Shown: one piece after another, positions 6,855 to 14,177 of the stretch
Layout: the number at the start of each line of letters is the position of its first letter
Position numbering within the stretch: the stretch's first letter is position 1
Origin: a virus
DNA length: 33,114 nt
Virus record (IMG/VR): IMGVR_UViG_3300036785_000212
Coordinates: 1 to 33,114 of that record
Reading direction: 5' to 3' (one strand)
Translations under genes and position numbers: made by a program
Notes under the pieces: generated by a model
The model's database searches: none
Told to the model about the DNA's origin: nothing
Seen by the model: the letters and a program-made list of their open reading frames with translations, nothing else

Positions 6855-6877
6855 ATGTTGCCTTTCTGTTGTGTGTT
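6855..6877 (-). promoter_or_regulatory. Shared CA-rich ribosome-binding leader (one example of a family)
   Basis: On the minus strand the sequence CAACAGAAAGGCAACA precedes the ATG at 6850 by 10 bases. Nearly identical leaders precede most genes of the cassette; the AGAAAGG core lies at plus-strand positions 2305-2311, 2451-2457, 4532-4538, 5471-5477, 6271-6277, 6557-6563 and 6861-6867, always 9-11 bases before the start. Related plus-strand copies precede the genes at 30028, 32077 and 32798. AGAAAGG can pair with CCUUUCU at the 3' end of actinobacterial 16S rRNA. The flanks are CA-rich and unlikely to fold. The structural genes do not use it. Confidence 0.85.
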
Positions 6878-6880
6878 GCT

Positions 6881-6930
6881 CCGTGCGGGCGCACGGACCT
6901 CAACACTGCACGCTGTCAGTGTTCAGGTCC
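6881..6930 (-). promoter_or_regulatory. Two overlapping hairpins upstream of the minus-strand cassette
   Basis: Hairpin A is CCGTGCG-GG-CGCACGG (6881-6896). Hairpin B pairs GGACCT plus AACACTG (6895-6908) with CAGTGTT plus AGGTCC (6917-6930), 13 pairs with one mismatch around an 8-base loop. They share bases 6895-6896, so they cannot both close fully. They lie 31-80 bases upstream of the first cassette start, in its 5' leader or promoter. They may be an attenuator-like switch, an RNA stabiliser or DNA operators. No T-run follows, so a simple terminator is unlikely. Confidence 0.6.
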
Positions 6931-7585
6931 GCTCGTCCGCGGGATTGCAGATAAGTAGGGACCCTGTCGTGTCGTCACTGCGACGTTGTGTGTCGTGCGT
7001 TTGCGAGACGCATAGGTGACGTGAATCTCACGACAGACGGGGCGGGGTGTGTTGCACGATGCGATTCATGCGGCGGCTGGCAGTTCGCCGCGCATCGTCT
7101 AACGACAGGTCGCAGCGGGCTTCGTTCCACATTTGCTCGGACCTGTCGTCGTACTTATGCAGTGACGCATCGTGTAGCGCGTCTCGATTGCGAACGACTG
7201 CGAGTGAAATATGTGGGCTGTTTTGTCCGTGTCAACGGCACCTGGACTACTCGGGCCTCACTCTGCGTTTCGCGTTCAGTGTTCCATTCCGTTAGGTCAG
7301 TCCGGCGGGCTTCGGGTCCGGCAGCAGTGTCGTGTTGCACCTGCGTTGTCGAACCTTGTTCCGTTGTGACGAGAACACTCTGCTGTTGTGTTCGCACACT
7401 GCGGCAAGTTGAAACAGTGTGTGGAGACTTTCCCGCGCACTGCGGCGCAACGTCTCGGGGAATCCTGCGACTAGGCGCTAACCCCTGTCATCACTTGAAC
7501 GAAATGTGTCGTTCGCAGGGTCGCTGTGAGTCTCGATGGACTGCCCTGTCAGGCGACCTCGCAGGGCGCCTCGCGTGACACATAG

Positions 7586-7615
7586 ATAGTACAGTCCAGT
7601 GAGAGCACTATGTAA
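7586..7615 (-). promoter_or_regulatory. Candidate promoter toward the minus-strand cassette
   Basis: On the minus strand a TACTAT -10 box (7586-7591) lies 18 bases after TTACAT (7610-7615), a weak -35. ACATAG (7580-7585) and CTATGT (7608-7613) form an inverted repeat that brackets it, as an operator might. It lies in the AT-richest patch of the region. The distance to the first gene (about 730 bases) is long, so another promoter closer to 6930 is also possible. Confidence 0.3.
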
Positions 7616-7628
7616 TCGCAGGTGGGAG

Positions 7629-7682
7629 GCCCTTTTTAGGGCATTTTGACGCCCTGGACGCCCTGACGCCCTGGACGCCCTG
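7629..7682. repeat. Short hairpin and GACGCCCTG tandem array
   Basis: GCCCT-TTTT-AGGGC (7629-7642) forms a small stem. It is followed by four near-identical GACGCCCTG units (7648-7682). The reverse complement, CAGGGCGTC, recurs several times at 1320-1710 on the other side of the cassette. A TCGCAGG-GGGAG-GGCATTTT block here (7616-7646) also resembles 1498-1521, but with the hairpin inserted. Confidence 0.7.
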
Positions 7683-7704
7683 CCCGACCCTGTCGGGGGG
7701 CGTG

Positions 7705-7992
7705 CTCACGGGAGCCTGACCGGCTTGACTCCCGTGGGAACGCTCCCAAACGGGGCTGACCGGCCGCGGCCACGTGATTCCCGAGCCTGCGGCGGCGGAC
7801 CTACGATGCAGATGGGGCTGACCGGCCTGTCCTATTGGAAATGCTTCGGAGCGCACCGAATCTCAATAGTCAACCCGGTCAGCCCCGTTTGGGTGCTCTC
7901 GAGGACGTAGGCTCAACGAGCCTGACCGGCTTGACCCGGTGTCGTGCCTCGTAGGGGTGTGCAGCGAACCGATCAAGCCGGTCAGCCCCGTG
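7705..7992. repeat. Dispersed GGGGCTGACCGG repeat family, right cluster
   Basis: Six more copies of the family found at 421-1440. Forward copies lie near 7712 (GAGCCTGACCGG variant), 7752, 7813 and 7918; reversed copies near 7870 and 7970. CTGACCGGCTTGA in the 7918 copy and TCAAGCCGGTCAG in the 7970 copy form a perfect 13-bp inverted repeat. The last copy ends just before the probable -10 box of the ParB-like gene, so a protein bound there could control that promoter. Confidence 0.75.
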
Positions 7993-8005
7993 TACGCTCC
8001 GCGCA
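7993..8005 (+). promoter_or_regulatory. Candidate -10 box for a leaderless ParB-like mRNA
   Basis: TACGCT (7993-7998) fits the actinobacterial TANNNT -10 consensus and ends 6 bases before the ATG at 8005, which would put the transcription start at the start codon. No Shine-Dalgarno sequence precedes this ATG. Leaderless mRNAs of this kind are common in actinobacteria. No clear -35 is seen; instead a copy of the dispersed repeat occupies the region just upstream. Confidence 0.45.
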
Positions 8006-8598
8006 TGACAGCTGTGACGATCCTGCCGGGCCTGCAATCGCTCGCTGTCGCGATCGACGACCTGCGCACGATGCCGGGGAACCCGCATCACGGAGACATC
8101 GCCGCGCTTAAACGCTCATGGAGCATGTTCGGGCAGCGGCGTCCGCTCGTCGGGCGCAAGGATGCAAAGGGTCCCGGCGGCGAGATCATCGCCGGGAATC
8201 ACGGACTGGAAACGGCGCGTGAACTCGGCTGGACCCATGTGGCGGTGTTGTGGGTGGACGACGACGACGTGCGAGCGAAAGCGTTTGCGGCGGCGGACAA
8301 TCACACGGCGGAACTCGGCTTCGACGACCCCGAACTGCTCGCCGATTGGCTGCTCGACGTGCGTGCCGCCGACGTGGACCTGTTCGACGCGACGACGTAT
8401 GAACCGGCGGACCTGCTCAAGTTGTTGGACCCCGACGCCGCCAAACGCGAGACGGGGAACGGGCAACGGGGCGCGCCGGTTCAGGAGATTGCGTCCAGCT
8501 GGGCCGTGATGGTCACGTGCGAGGACGAGACGAGCCAGGTTGAACTGTTGGAGCGGCTGACGGACGAGGGCTTCGATTGCCGAGCGTTGATCTCATAG
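8005..8598 (+). CDS. ParB/Srx-like domain protein
   Basis: A 197-residue protein with an N-terminal ParB-like nuclease/nucleotidase domain. NPHHGD (about 26-31) and GEIIAGNHGLETARELGW (about 59-76) match the conserved ParB box, where GxHRxxAxxxLG is usual; here the Arg after His is Gly. DNHTAEL follows. The C-terminal 40 residues (AVMVTCEDETSQVELLERL) form a separate small domain. There is no obvious helix-turn-helix, so this is not a classical centromere-binding ParB. ParB-like domains in phages often accompany DNA-modification enzymes, and the next gene, overlapping by 22 bases, is an ATPase-acyltransferase fusion. The ATG at 8005 is preferred because a -10 box lies at leaderless distance. 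Confidence 0.8.
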   Translation: MTAVTILPGLQSLAVAIDDLRTMPGNPHHGDIAALKRSWSMFGQRRPLVGRKDAKGPGGEIIAGNHGLETARELGWTHVAVLWVDDDDVRAKAFAAADNHTAELGFDDPELLADWLLDVRAADVDLFDATTYEPADLLKLLDPDAAKRETGNGQRGAPVQEIASSWAVMVTCEDETSQVELLERLTDEGFDCRALIS

Positions 8599-9677
8599 TC
8601 GAGGCGCCGGTCAAGCGTTCGCCACGCGTGCTCCAAGTCGAGGGACAGTTCGACCTCGCCCGAGAAACCCGGCGCACGTTCCAGGTGCAAGCTGACCTGC
8701 CGATCGAGGACAAGCCGTGGCAGATCGGCGCGATCATCGGCCCGTCGGGGTCGGGCAAGTCCACGATCCTGCGTGCGCTCTACGGCGCTCACGTGCCGCT
8801 GGACTGGGATGCCAGGGCGTCGATACTCGACGCGTTCCCGGCGAACATGACGGTGCAGGAAGTGACCGGCGTGCTTAGTTCGGTCGGGTTCTCCACGCCG
8901 CCGAACTGGCTCCGTCCGTTCCAGACGCTCAGCAACGGCGAGCAGTTCCGTGCGACAGTCGCCCGGCAGCTGTGCAGCGCCGCCGCACCCATCGTCATCG
9001 ACGAGTTCACGTCTGTCGTTGACCGGGTTGTCGCCCGCATCGGGGCGGCGGCAGTGGCGAAGTTCGTCCGCAGGGAGGCCGGGCGTCAGCTTGTCGTCGC
9101 GTCCTGTCACGACGACATCGTCGAGTGGCTGCAACCCGATTGGGTGTTCGACACGGGCGGCGGCATCTTCACGTGGAGGCATCTTCAACGCCGACCCCGC
9201 ATCACTGTCCAGCTATATCGCACTACCGCCGAAACGTGGGGCTGGTTCCGCAAGCATCATTATCTGAACGATCACGACATTCCCCGGTCGTCGTTCTGTT
9301 TGTGCGGGCTGATCGCAGGCAAGCCGGTCGTGTTCTCGTCGTCCCTGCCGCAGATCGGATACAAGGGCATGCAGCGAGGCGCCCGTGTCGTCGTCCTGCC
9401 GGACTATCAGGGCGTGGGCATCGGCATCGCCGTGCTGTCCTACGAGGCGTCTCTGCACAAGGCACTGGGCAAGCGGTGGCGGGGAGTCTCGTCGGCGCCA
9501 GCCCTGATCCACGCCGTCGCCCACTCGCCGAACTTCCTGATCGACCGGATGCCGTCGATGAAAGGGGCGCATGAGGGCCGGGTCAAGTACGGCTCGCAGC
9601 GCCGGATCACCGTCAGCATGGAGTACGTCGGACCCCCGGCGACGATCGCAGAGGCGGCGGCGTTCGGACTCGGCTAG
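8577..9677 (+). CDS. ABC-type ATPase fused to a GNAT acyltransferase
   Basis: A 366-residue, two-domain protein. The ATPase half has Walker A GPSGSGKST (55-63), an ABC signature LSNGEQFRATVARQL (118-132), Walker B PIVIDEFTSVVD (138-149) and a switch His in SCHDD (176-180). There are no membrane segments, so it is not a transporter. The second half has FRKHHYL (224-230) and VVLPDYQGVGIGIAV (272-286), the latter being the acetyl-CoA-binding motif of GNAT enzymes. The start is TTG at 8577 with a weak GAGGG upstream, chosen because VDLIVEAPVK-SPRV reads as conserved protein; GTG at 8628 is an alternative. It overlaps the ParB-like gene, so the two are probably co-translated. The likely role is ATP-dependent action on DNA coupled to acyl transfer, perhaps base modification; the substrate is not known. 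Confidence 0.85.
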   Translation: MPSVDLIVEAPVKRSPRVLQVEGQFDLARETRRTFQVQADLPIEDKPWQIGAIIGPSGSGKSTILRALYGAHVPLDWDARASILDAFPANMTVQEVTGVLSSVGFSTPPNWLRPFQTLSNGEQFRATVARQLCSAAAPIVIDEFTSVVDRVVARIGAAAVAKFVRREAGRQLVVASCHDDIVEWLQPDWVFDTGGGIFTWRHLQRRPRITVQLYRTTAETWGWFRKHHYLNDHDIPRSSFCLCGLIAGKPVVFSSSLPQIGYKGMQRGARVVVLPDYQGVGIGIAVLSYEASLHKALGKRWRGVSSAPALIHAVAHSPNFLIDRMPSMKGAHEGRVKYGSQRRITVSMEYVGPPATIAEAAAFGLG

Positions 9678-9737
9678 AACAGGCCGGGCTGACCCGGTGA
9701 CGTGAGTGAATGACAGCCATCTTCCCCGCGTCTCGGG

Positions 9738-9902
9738 TCAGCACCCGATCGCCGCCGGGTCGTAGTCGATCCCGGCGAGCCACGCCTGCTCGACGAGCGC
9801 ACGTGCCGCCTCGAGTTCGGAGGCGGGCGGCGGCGGCACGGGTCCGTCCTCGTCGAGTAGTTCCCCGGCTTCGTTGTAGGAGGGCTGTCCGGCGGCGGGC
9901 AC
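9738..9902 (-). CDS. 54-residue minus-strand hypothetical protein
   Basis: A short gene opposite in direction to both neighbours. The product is acidic and well formed (EAGELLDEDGPVPPPPASEL followed by the helix EAARALVEQAWLAGIDYDP). About 85% of third codon positions are G or C, strong evidence of coding. The GTG at 9902 follows an in-frame TAG three codons upstream, so the start is well bounded. No Shine-Dalgarno is visible. It diverges from the small terminase gene across 22 bases that hold the probable terminase promoter, so it might regulate it. No family is recognised. Confidence 0.6.
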   Translation of the reverse strand: MPAAGQPSYNEAGELLDEDGPVPPPPASELEAARALVEQAWLAGIDYDPAAIGC

Positions 9903-9909
9903 CAGGGTC

Positions 9910-9924
9910 TATTCTGCGCTCTCG
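9910..9924 (+). promoter_or_regulatory. Candidate promoter of the packaging/structural operon
   Basis: TATTCT (9910-9915) fits TANNNT and ends 9 bases before the ATG of the small terminase gene, so the mRNA would have a leader of only a few bases or none. No Shine-Dalgarno is present; AGGAGGG near 9878 is too far upstream. A CTGTCC about 19 bases upstream is a poor -35. This would be the first promoter of the long plus-strand structural block. Confidence 0.45.
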
Positions 9925-10407
9925 ATGGCAGGACGCAAACCCAAGCCCACTCAGCTGCACGTGCTTGACGGCACCCTGCGGCCCGATCGGCGGCACGGAC
10001 AGAACGAGCCGACGGCGGAACGGGGCGACTGCTCGCCGCCGGATCATCTCAGCGACGAGGTCCGAGTGGTGTGGGAGCGGCTGTCGCCCGAGATGATCCA
10101 AAAGGAACTGCTTGCACCCCGCTACATGGAGACGTTCGAGGCGTTCTGCATCGCCGTCGTGAACATGCGCCGGGCCGCGCTGCTGATCGACAAGATGGGG
10201 CCGGTGATCCGCAACGAGAAAGGGCAGCCCAAGACCAACCCGGCAAGCTGGGAGTTCGCCCGCTACACACGGATCATGCAGTCGCTCGGCGGCGACCTGG
10301 GACTCACGCCGGTCGGAACAGCTGTGATCGGACGGGGTGTGAACGCGTCGCTTGAATACCGCGATCGCGACCGGAGGAATCCGTCGGCGGCTCGGCTGTT
10401 GAGTTGA
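9925..10407 (+). CDS. terS: Terminase small subunit, P27 family
   Basis: A 160-residue protein beginning MAGRKPKPTQLHVLDGTLRPDR, the characteristic basic start of P27-type small terminases, and ending with GDLGLTPVGTAVIGRGVNAS, also typical. It recognises phage DNA and feeds it to the large terminase at the portal. The length is normal for the family. There is no ribosome-binding site; a -10 box 9 bases upstream suggests a leaderless mRNA. The large subunit starts six bases after its stop. Confidence 0.9.
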   Translation: MAGRKPKPTQLHVLDGTLRPDRRHGQNEPTAERGDCSPPDHLSDEVRVVWERLSPEMIQKELLAPRYMETFEAFCIAVVNMRRAALLIDKMGPVIRNEKGQPKTNPASWEFARYTRIMQSLGGDLGLTPVGTAVIGRGVNASLEYRDRDRRNPSAARLLS

Positions 10408-10413
10408 TGCCGG

Positions 10414-12039
10414 GTGGTAACCCCGGCGAAGCATCTGCCCGAGTGCGGGTTCACGTTCGACGGGCGGACCTGCCGCAAGCGAGGCGTGCATCGCTGTCAG
10501 CAACGCATCGGGCACGTCATCGCGTTCTTCACCGAACTGCTCGTCCACACGAAAGGTGACTTCGCCCGGCGCCCGTTCATCCCGGCCCAGTGGCAACGTC
10601 AGAAGATTCTCGCTCCGCTGTTCGGCGAAGTGGTGTGGGATGCGAAGCGACGGCGGTACGTGCGACGGTTCCGAGAGTTGTACCTGCTGGTGGCGCGGAA
10701 GAACGGCAAGACGGAGATTCTGGCGGGCATCTGCCTGTATCTGCTCTGCGCCGACGGAGAGGAAAGCGCCGAACTGTACGGATTGGCGCTCGACAAGGAT
10801 CAAGCGAGTCACGTGTTCCGCACGGCGGCGCGCATGGTGGAGTTGAACCCCCACCTGCGCCGCCGGATCGACGTGCTGCGGTCCCGCGACCGGCTTGTCG
10901 ATCCCGAGACGGCATCGTTTCTCGCCGTGATCGCGAGCGACGCGGCTGGCGCGCTCGGCACAAGCCCGCATGCCGCCTACATCGACGAGTTGCTGACACA
11001 GCCCGACCGGGAGTTGTACGACGCCCTGCGCACGGGGTTCGGCACCCGTGCTCAGCCGTTGCTGATGATGGCGACGACAGCGGAGAACGACCCGAACGGG
11101 TTCGCCGCCGCTGAACGCGAGGAATCCATCCGCGTGATGCACGATCAGCGGCTCAATCCCACCCGGCTCGTCGTGATCTATCAAGTGGACGAGGACGAGG
11201 ACTGGACGAGCGAAGTGAACTGGCGCAAGGCGAACCCGGCGCTCGGCGACTTTCTCGACATCGAGGTTCTGCGCTCCGAGTTCCGCAAAGCCACCCGCAT
11301 GCCCGCCGAAGAACGAGCGTTCCGGCAGTTCCGGCTGAACCAGCCGGTCAACGCCATCGGGCGGGCCATCGACCTGCCCACTTGGGATCGTTCTGCGGAT
11401 CTCGTCGTGGAATCGGACCTCGTCGGCTGCCGCTGTCACGGCGGGCTGGACCTGGCGACGACGACGGACATCGCCGCGCTGTGCTGGGACTTCCCGCAGG
11501 CTGACGGGACACACCGGGCGCTGTGGCGTCTGTTCTGCCCGTCGGCGGCGATGGAGACGTTCGACCGCCGGACGGCGGGTGCGGCGAGCGTGTGGGAGCG
11601 CCAGGGGTTCATCGAGGTCACGGAGGGCGACGTGATCGACTACGCCATCATCCGGCGGCGGATCAGCGCCGATGCGGAACAGTTCGAGGTCATCGACATC
11701 GCGTATGACCGCTGGGGCGCGACGCAGCTGGTGACGGAGTTGGAGAACGGCGGGCTGACGATGGTGGGCATGGGCCAGGGGTTCGGTTCGATGGCTGCCC
11801 CGACCAAGGAACTGCTGCGCCTCGTCGCTGCGGGGTGGTATCACCACGGCGGCAATCCGGCGCTGCGGTGGCAGGCGTCCAACGTCGTGACCCGCCAGGA
11901 CCCCGCCGGGAACCTCAAGGTGGACAAGGCCCGCTCCGTCGAGAAGGTGGACGGGATCGTGGCGGGAGTGATGGCGTTGGACCGCGCGATGCGCCACACT
12001 GAGCAGCGGAAACCGTCCTATTCAGCGGCTTCGTTCTGA
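10414..12039 (+). CDS. terL: Terminase large subunit
   Basis: A 541-residue DNA-packaging motor. The ATPase half has Walker A VARKNGKTE (93-101) and Walker B AAYIDEL (187-193). The nuclease half includes GGLDLATTTDIAALCW and AYDRWGATQLV, with Asp residues of the RNase H-like fold that cuts concatemers. A short N-terminal extension carries three cysteines (CGFTF...C...HRC). The GTG at 10414 is the only start consistent with the conserved N-terminus; an overlapping ATG at 10407 is in another frame. It is complete and of usual length. Confidence 0.95.
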   Translation: MVTPAKHLPECGFTFDGRTCRKRGVHRCQQRIGHVIAFFTELLVHTKGDFARRPFIPAQWQRQKILAPLFGEVVWDAKRRRYVRRFRELYLLVARKNGKTEILAGICLYLLCADGEESAELYGLALDKDQASHVFRTAARMVELNPHLRRRIDVLRSRDRLVDPETASFLAVIASDAAGALGTSPHAAYIDELLTQPDRELYDALRTGFGTRAQPLLMMATTAENDPNGFAAAEREESIRVMHDQRLNPTRLVVIYQVDEDEDWTSEVNWRKANPALGDFLDIEVLRSEFRKATRMPAEERAFRQFRLNQPVNAIGRAIDLPTWDRSADLVVESDLVGCRCHGGLDLATTTDIAALCWDFPQADGTHRALWRLFCPSAAMETFDRRTAGAASVWERQGFIEVTEGDVIDYAIIRRRISADAEQFEVIDIAYDRWGATQLVTELENGGLTMVGMGQGFGSMAAPTKELLRLVAAGWYHHGGNPALRWQASNVVTRQDPAGNLKVDKARSVEKVDGIVAGVMALDRAMRHTEQRKPSYSAASF

Positions 12040-12049
12040 GGGAGGACGT

Positions 12050-12277
12050 ATGGCACTCACGACGGCCCAGCGCAACCGGCTGCCTAGCTCGGCGTTCGTC
12101 TATCCGGCCCGGCGTGCCTACCCGGCGCCGACGAGGGCGCAGGCTCGAGCAGCGGGCATCTCGGAGGCCCAGCGTCAGCGCACGCTCAACGCCGCCAAGT
12201 CCTACGGGGCACGCCGGTCAACGTCCGGCACGCCCGGTCGGATCAACGCGACAGTGAACCGGCGGCGCGGCAGGTGA
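12050..12277 (+). CDS. Small basic protein between terminase and portal
   Basis: A 75-residue, strongly basic protein (MALTTAQRNRLPSSAFVYP at the start, VNRRRGR at the end). Short proteins with an LPxSAF-type segment are common at this position in actinophages and are probably minor virion or assembly proteins. GGAGG lies 5 bases before the ATG, a strong ribosome-binding site for this window. Its stop overlaps the portal start as GTGA. Confidence 0.75.
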   Translation: MALTTAQRNRLPSSAFVYPARRAYPAPTRAQARAAGISEAQRQRTLNAAKSYGARRSTSGTPGRINATVNRRRGR

Positions 12278-13764
12278 CGCTCGTTTTCTCGTCGTCCGCC
12301 GCACCGCCCACTGCCGAGTACATCGACGGCACCGTCACCTACACGAACGCTCCGAGTCAGCCGGACCCGCTTACATGGGTCGGCTTCCTCGGCAACGTGA
12401 TGACGCAGCGGTATCAGCAGACGATGTTGTTCGACACGTACTACCGCGGCGACCACCCGCTGCCCTATGCCGGGGTGTCAGCAGTGACCTCGTTGCGGCA
12501 TCACTATCGGCGGCTGCTCAAGGAATCCCGGTCGAACTGGGCCGAACTGATCGTCGATGCCGTGAACGAGCGGCTGCGGGTCGAGGGCTTCCGATTCAGC
12601 GGCAACGAGCAAGCGGACCTCGAAGTGTGGAGCAACGTGTGGCAGGAGAACTGCTTCGACGCCCGGTCGGACGAGGTCCATATCGAATCGCTGGTGTGGG
12701 GCTACAGCTACGCGATCGTGTGGCCCGATGACGACGGCGGCGTGAACATCACCGCGGAGCACCCGGCGGAAGTCATCTGCTATGCCCCGGCGGCGAACCG
12801 CCATCTCGTTTCGATGGCGCTCAAGCGGTGGCGCGACGACTGGGGCTACTGGCATGCCACGCTCTACACGCCGGGCGCGATCTACAAGTTCGTGTCGAAC
12901 AAAGCGGAGTCGTCCATGCTGCCGCCGCGCACGGTGGACAGCTTCGTCGAGCGTCAGCCGCCGGGGGAACCGTGGCCGCTTCCGAATCCGTTCGGCGTCG
13001 TTCCTGTTGTCGAGTTCCCGAACAACCCCCGCATGCTGACCGGCGGACGTTCCGAGCTTGCGGGCGGGCAGACGGACATCATGGATCGGATCAACGAGAC
13101 GGTGTTCAACCGCATGCTCGCCGCCCAGTTCGCCGCGTTCCGCCAGAAGTGGGTGACGGGCATGGAGATACCGCGCGATGAGAGCGGCAACCCCATCGAA
13201 CCGTTCAAGGTGGCTGTGGACAGGTTGTGGATGACGGAGAATCCCGACGCCAAGTTCGGCGAGTTCGACGAGGCCACGTTGCAGAACTACATCGGTGCCG
13301 CAGAGTCGGACATTCAGGCGCTCGCCTCGATCAGCCGCACGCCGTCGTACTACCTGCTGCCGCACGGGCCGATGCCGTCGGGTGAGGCGCTGAAAGCCGC
13401 CGAGACGGGTCTGGTCAACAAGGTCAAGCGGCGGCAGAGATTCTTCGGCGAGTCCTGGGAGCAGATGGTCCGGTTGGCGCTCCTGATGATGGGCGACCCG
13501 CGCTACGAGGACACAAGCTGCGAGACGATATGGGCCGATCCCGAATCCCGGTCGGACGCGCAGACCGCGGACGCGCTCGTCAAGCTGGCGCAGATCGGCG
13601 TGCCCGCCGAGATGCTGTGGGAGCGGGCTGGGTTCTCTCCGCAACAGATCAGCCGCATGCAGGCCCAGCGCGCCGACGAGGCGCTGTTGTTCGGTCAGCA
13701 GCAGCTTCTCCCGACACCCGTGCCGCTGCCCCCGGCTGCACCCACAGGAGGCACAGGAGCATGA
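12274..13764 (+). CDS. Portal protein, SPP1 gp6-like
   Basis: A 496-residue portal protein, close to the length of SPP1 gp6. It forms the ring at the capsid vertex through which DNA enters and leaves and to which terminase and connectors dock. Typical features are the early [33 protein letters not shown] stretch, the central PVVEFPNNP segment, and the helical [20 protein letters not shown] stem region. The GTG at 12274 overlaps the previous stop. The last bases overlap the next gene (ATGA). A Pro/Ala-rich tail is dispensable-looking. Confidence 0.93.
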   Translation: MTLVFSSSAAPPTAEYIDGTVTYTNAPSQPDPLTWVGFLGNVMTQRYQQTMLFDTYYRGDHPLPYAGVSAVTSLRHHYRRLLKESRSNWAELIVDAVNERLRVEGFRFSGNEQADLEVWSNVWQENCFDARSDEVHIESLVWGYSYAIVWPDDDGGVNITAEHPAEVICYAPAANRHLVSMALKRWRDDWGYWHATLYTPGAIYKFVSNKAESSMLPPRTVDSFVERQPPGEPWPLPNPFGVVPVVEFPNNPRMLTGGRSELAGGQTDIMDRINETVFNRMLAAQFAAFRQKWVTGMEIPRDESGNPIEPFKVAVDRLWMTENPDAKFGEFDEATLQNYIGAAESDIQALASISRTPSYYLLPHGPMPSGEALKAAETGLVNKVKRRQRFFGESWEQMVRLALLMMGDPRYEDTSCETIWADPESRSDAQTADALVKLAQIGVPAEMLWERAGFSPQQISRMQAQRADEALLFGQQQLLPTPVPLPPAAPTGGTGA

Positions 13765-14177
13765 CGACGACGAACGCCGCGCCGCCCCAGTCGGCGCTTT
13801 CTTCGCAGCGCGCACTCGCCACTCCGAGAGCGGGCACGGCAACGGTCAACGCGCAGCCGCCAGTCGTCAACCTGTTGCTCTATCAGGGCGACGATGTTCA
13901 TTTCGACCTCGTCGTGACGAACCCCGATGGGAGTGCCGCAGACCTGACTGGCATGACCCCGGCGGCGCAGATACGCGACAAGCCCAACGGCGCGCTGATC
14001 GCGACGTTCATGTGCTCGATCGCCACGAACGTCATCAGCTTGCACCTGCCCGCCACGGAGTCGGTGAAGTTGTCGGCGCCTGGTGTGTGGGACTGCCAGA
14101 TCACGTCGGCGACGCCCGAGGTCACGACACTCGCTGCGGGGACGGTGAGCACGGCACAGCAAGTCACGGCTCCGTGA
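13761..14177 (+). CDS. Virion protein with a baseplate/fibre-type beta domain
   Basis: A 138-residue protein. After a flexible N-terminus comes [39 protein letters not shown], then a strand-rich region ending in VWDCQIT and [14 protein letters not shown]. This pattern (a GDD entry strand, DLTG, a WD strand and a final VT) occurs in N-terminal domains of phage baseplate and fibre proteins of the BppU type. The next gene encodes a collagen-like fibre, so this may be its attachment partner on the capsid or neck. The ATG is at 13761, with ATGA overlap to the portal gene. Confidence 0.65.
   Translation: MTTTNAAPPQSALSSQRALATPRAGTATVNAQPPVVNLLLYQGDDVHFDLVVTNPDGSAADLTGMTPAAQIRDKPNGALIATFMCSIATNVISLHLPATESVKLSAPGVWDCQITSATPEVTTLAAGTVSTAQQVTAP

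Larger units (their letters stand above)
6931..7704. other. Gene-free control region upstream of the minus-strand cassette
   Basis: About 770 bases without a credible gene on either strand. The open frames are Cys/Arg-rich or have third positions near 50% GC, unlike the neighbouring genes, and no AGAAAGG or GGAGG precedes them. Visible contents are a small palindrome AGGGACCCT near 6959, repeated CCTGTCGT and CACTGCGGC words, a candidate minus-strand promoter at 7586-7615 and a GACGCCCTG array at 7648-7682. It probably holds control sequences or a long untranslated leader. Confidence 0.55.

Noticed and set aside
7155-7397. 80-residue minus-strand ORF upstream of the cassette
   Set aside because: Third codon positions are only about half G or C, unlike every accepted gene nearby, and it lacks the AGAAAGG leader.
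6988-7578. 196-residue Cys-rich plus-strand ORF
   Set aside because: Odd composition with scattered Cys, Arg and Ser, no domain pattern and no ribosome-binding site; more likely an open frame in control DNA.
8005-8598. Classical ParB partition protein of a plasmid-like prophage
   Set aside because: No helix-turn-helix domain, no ParA partner and no canonical parS palindrome are visible.
8577-9677. ABC transporter subunit
   Set aside because: No membrane domains or permease genes nearby; the ATPase is fused to an acyltransferase.
9613-11997. 794-residue minus-strand ORF opposite the terminase genes
   Set aside because: It is the Arg/His-rich antisense shadow of the large terminase, which has intact ATPase and nuclease motifs on the other strand.
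12478-13842. 454-residue minus-strand ORF opposite the portal gene
   Set aside because: Antisense shadow of a recognisable portal protein with Arg/Leu/Val-rich filler composition.
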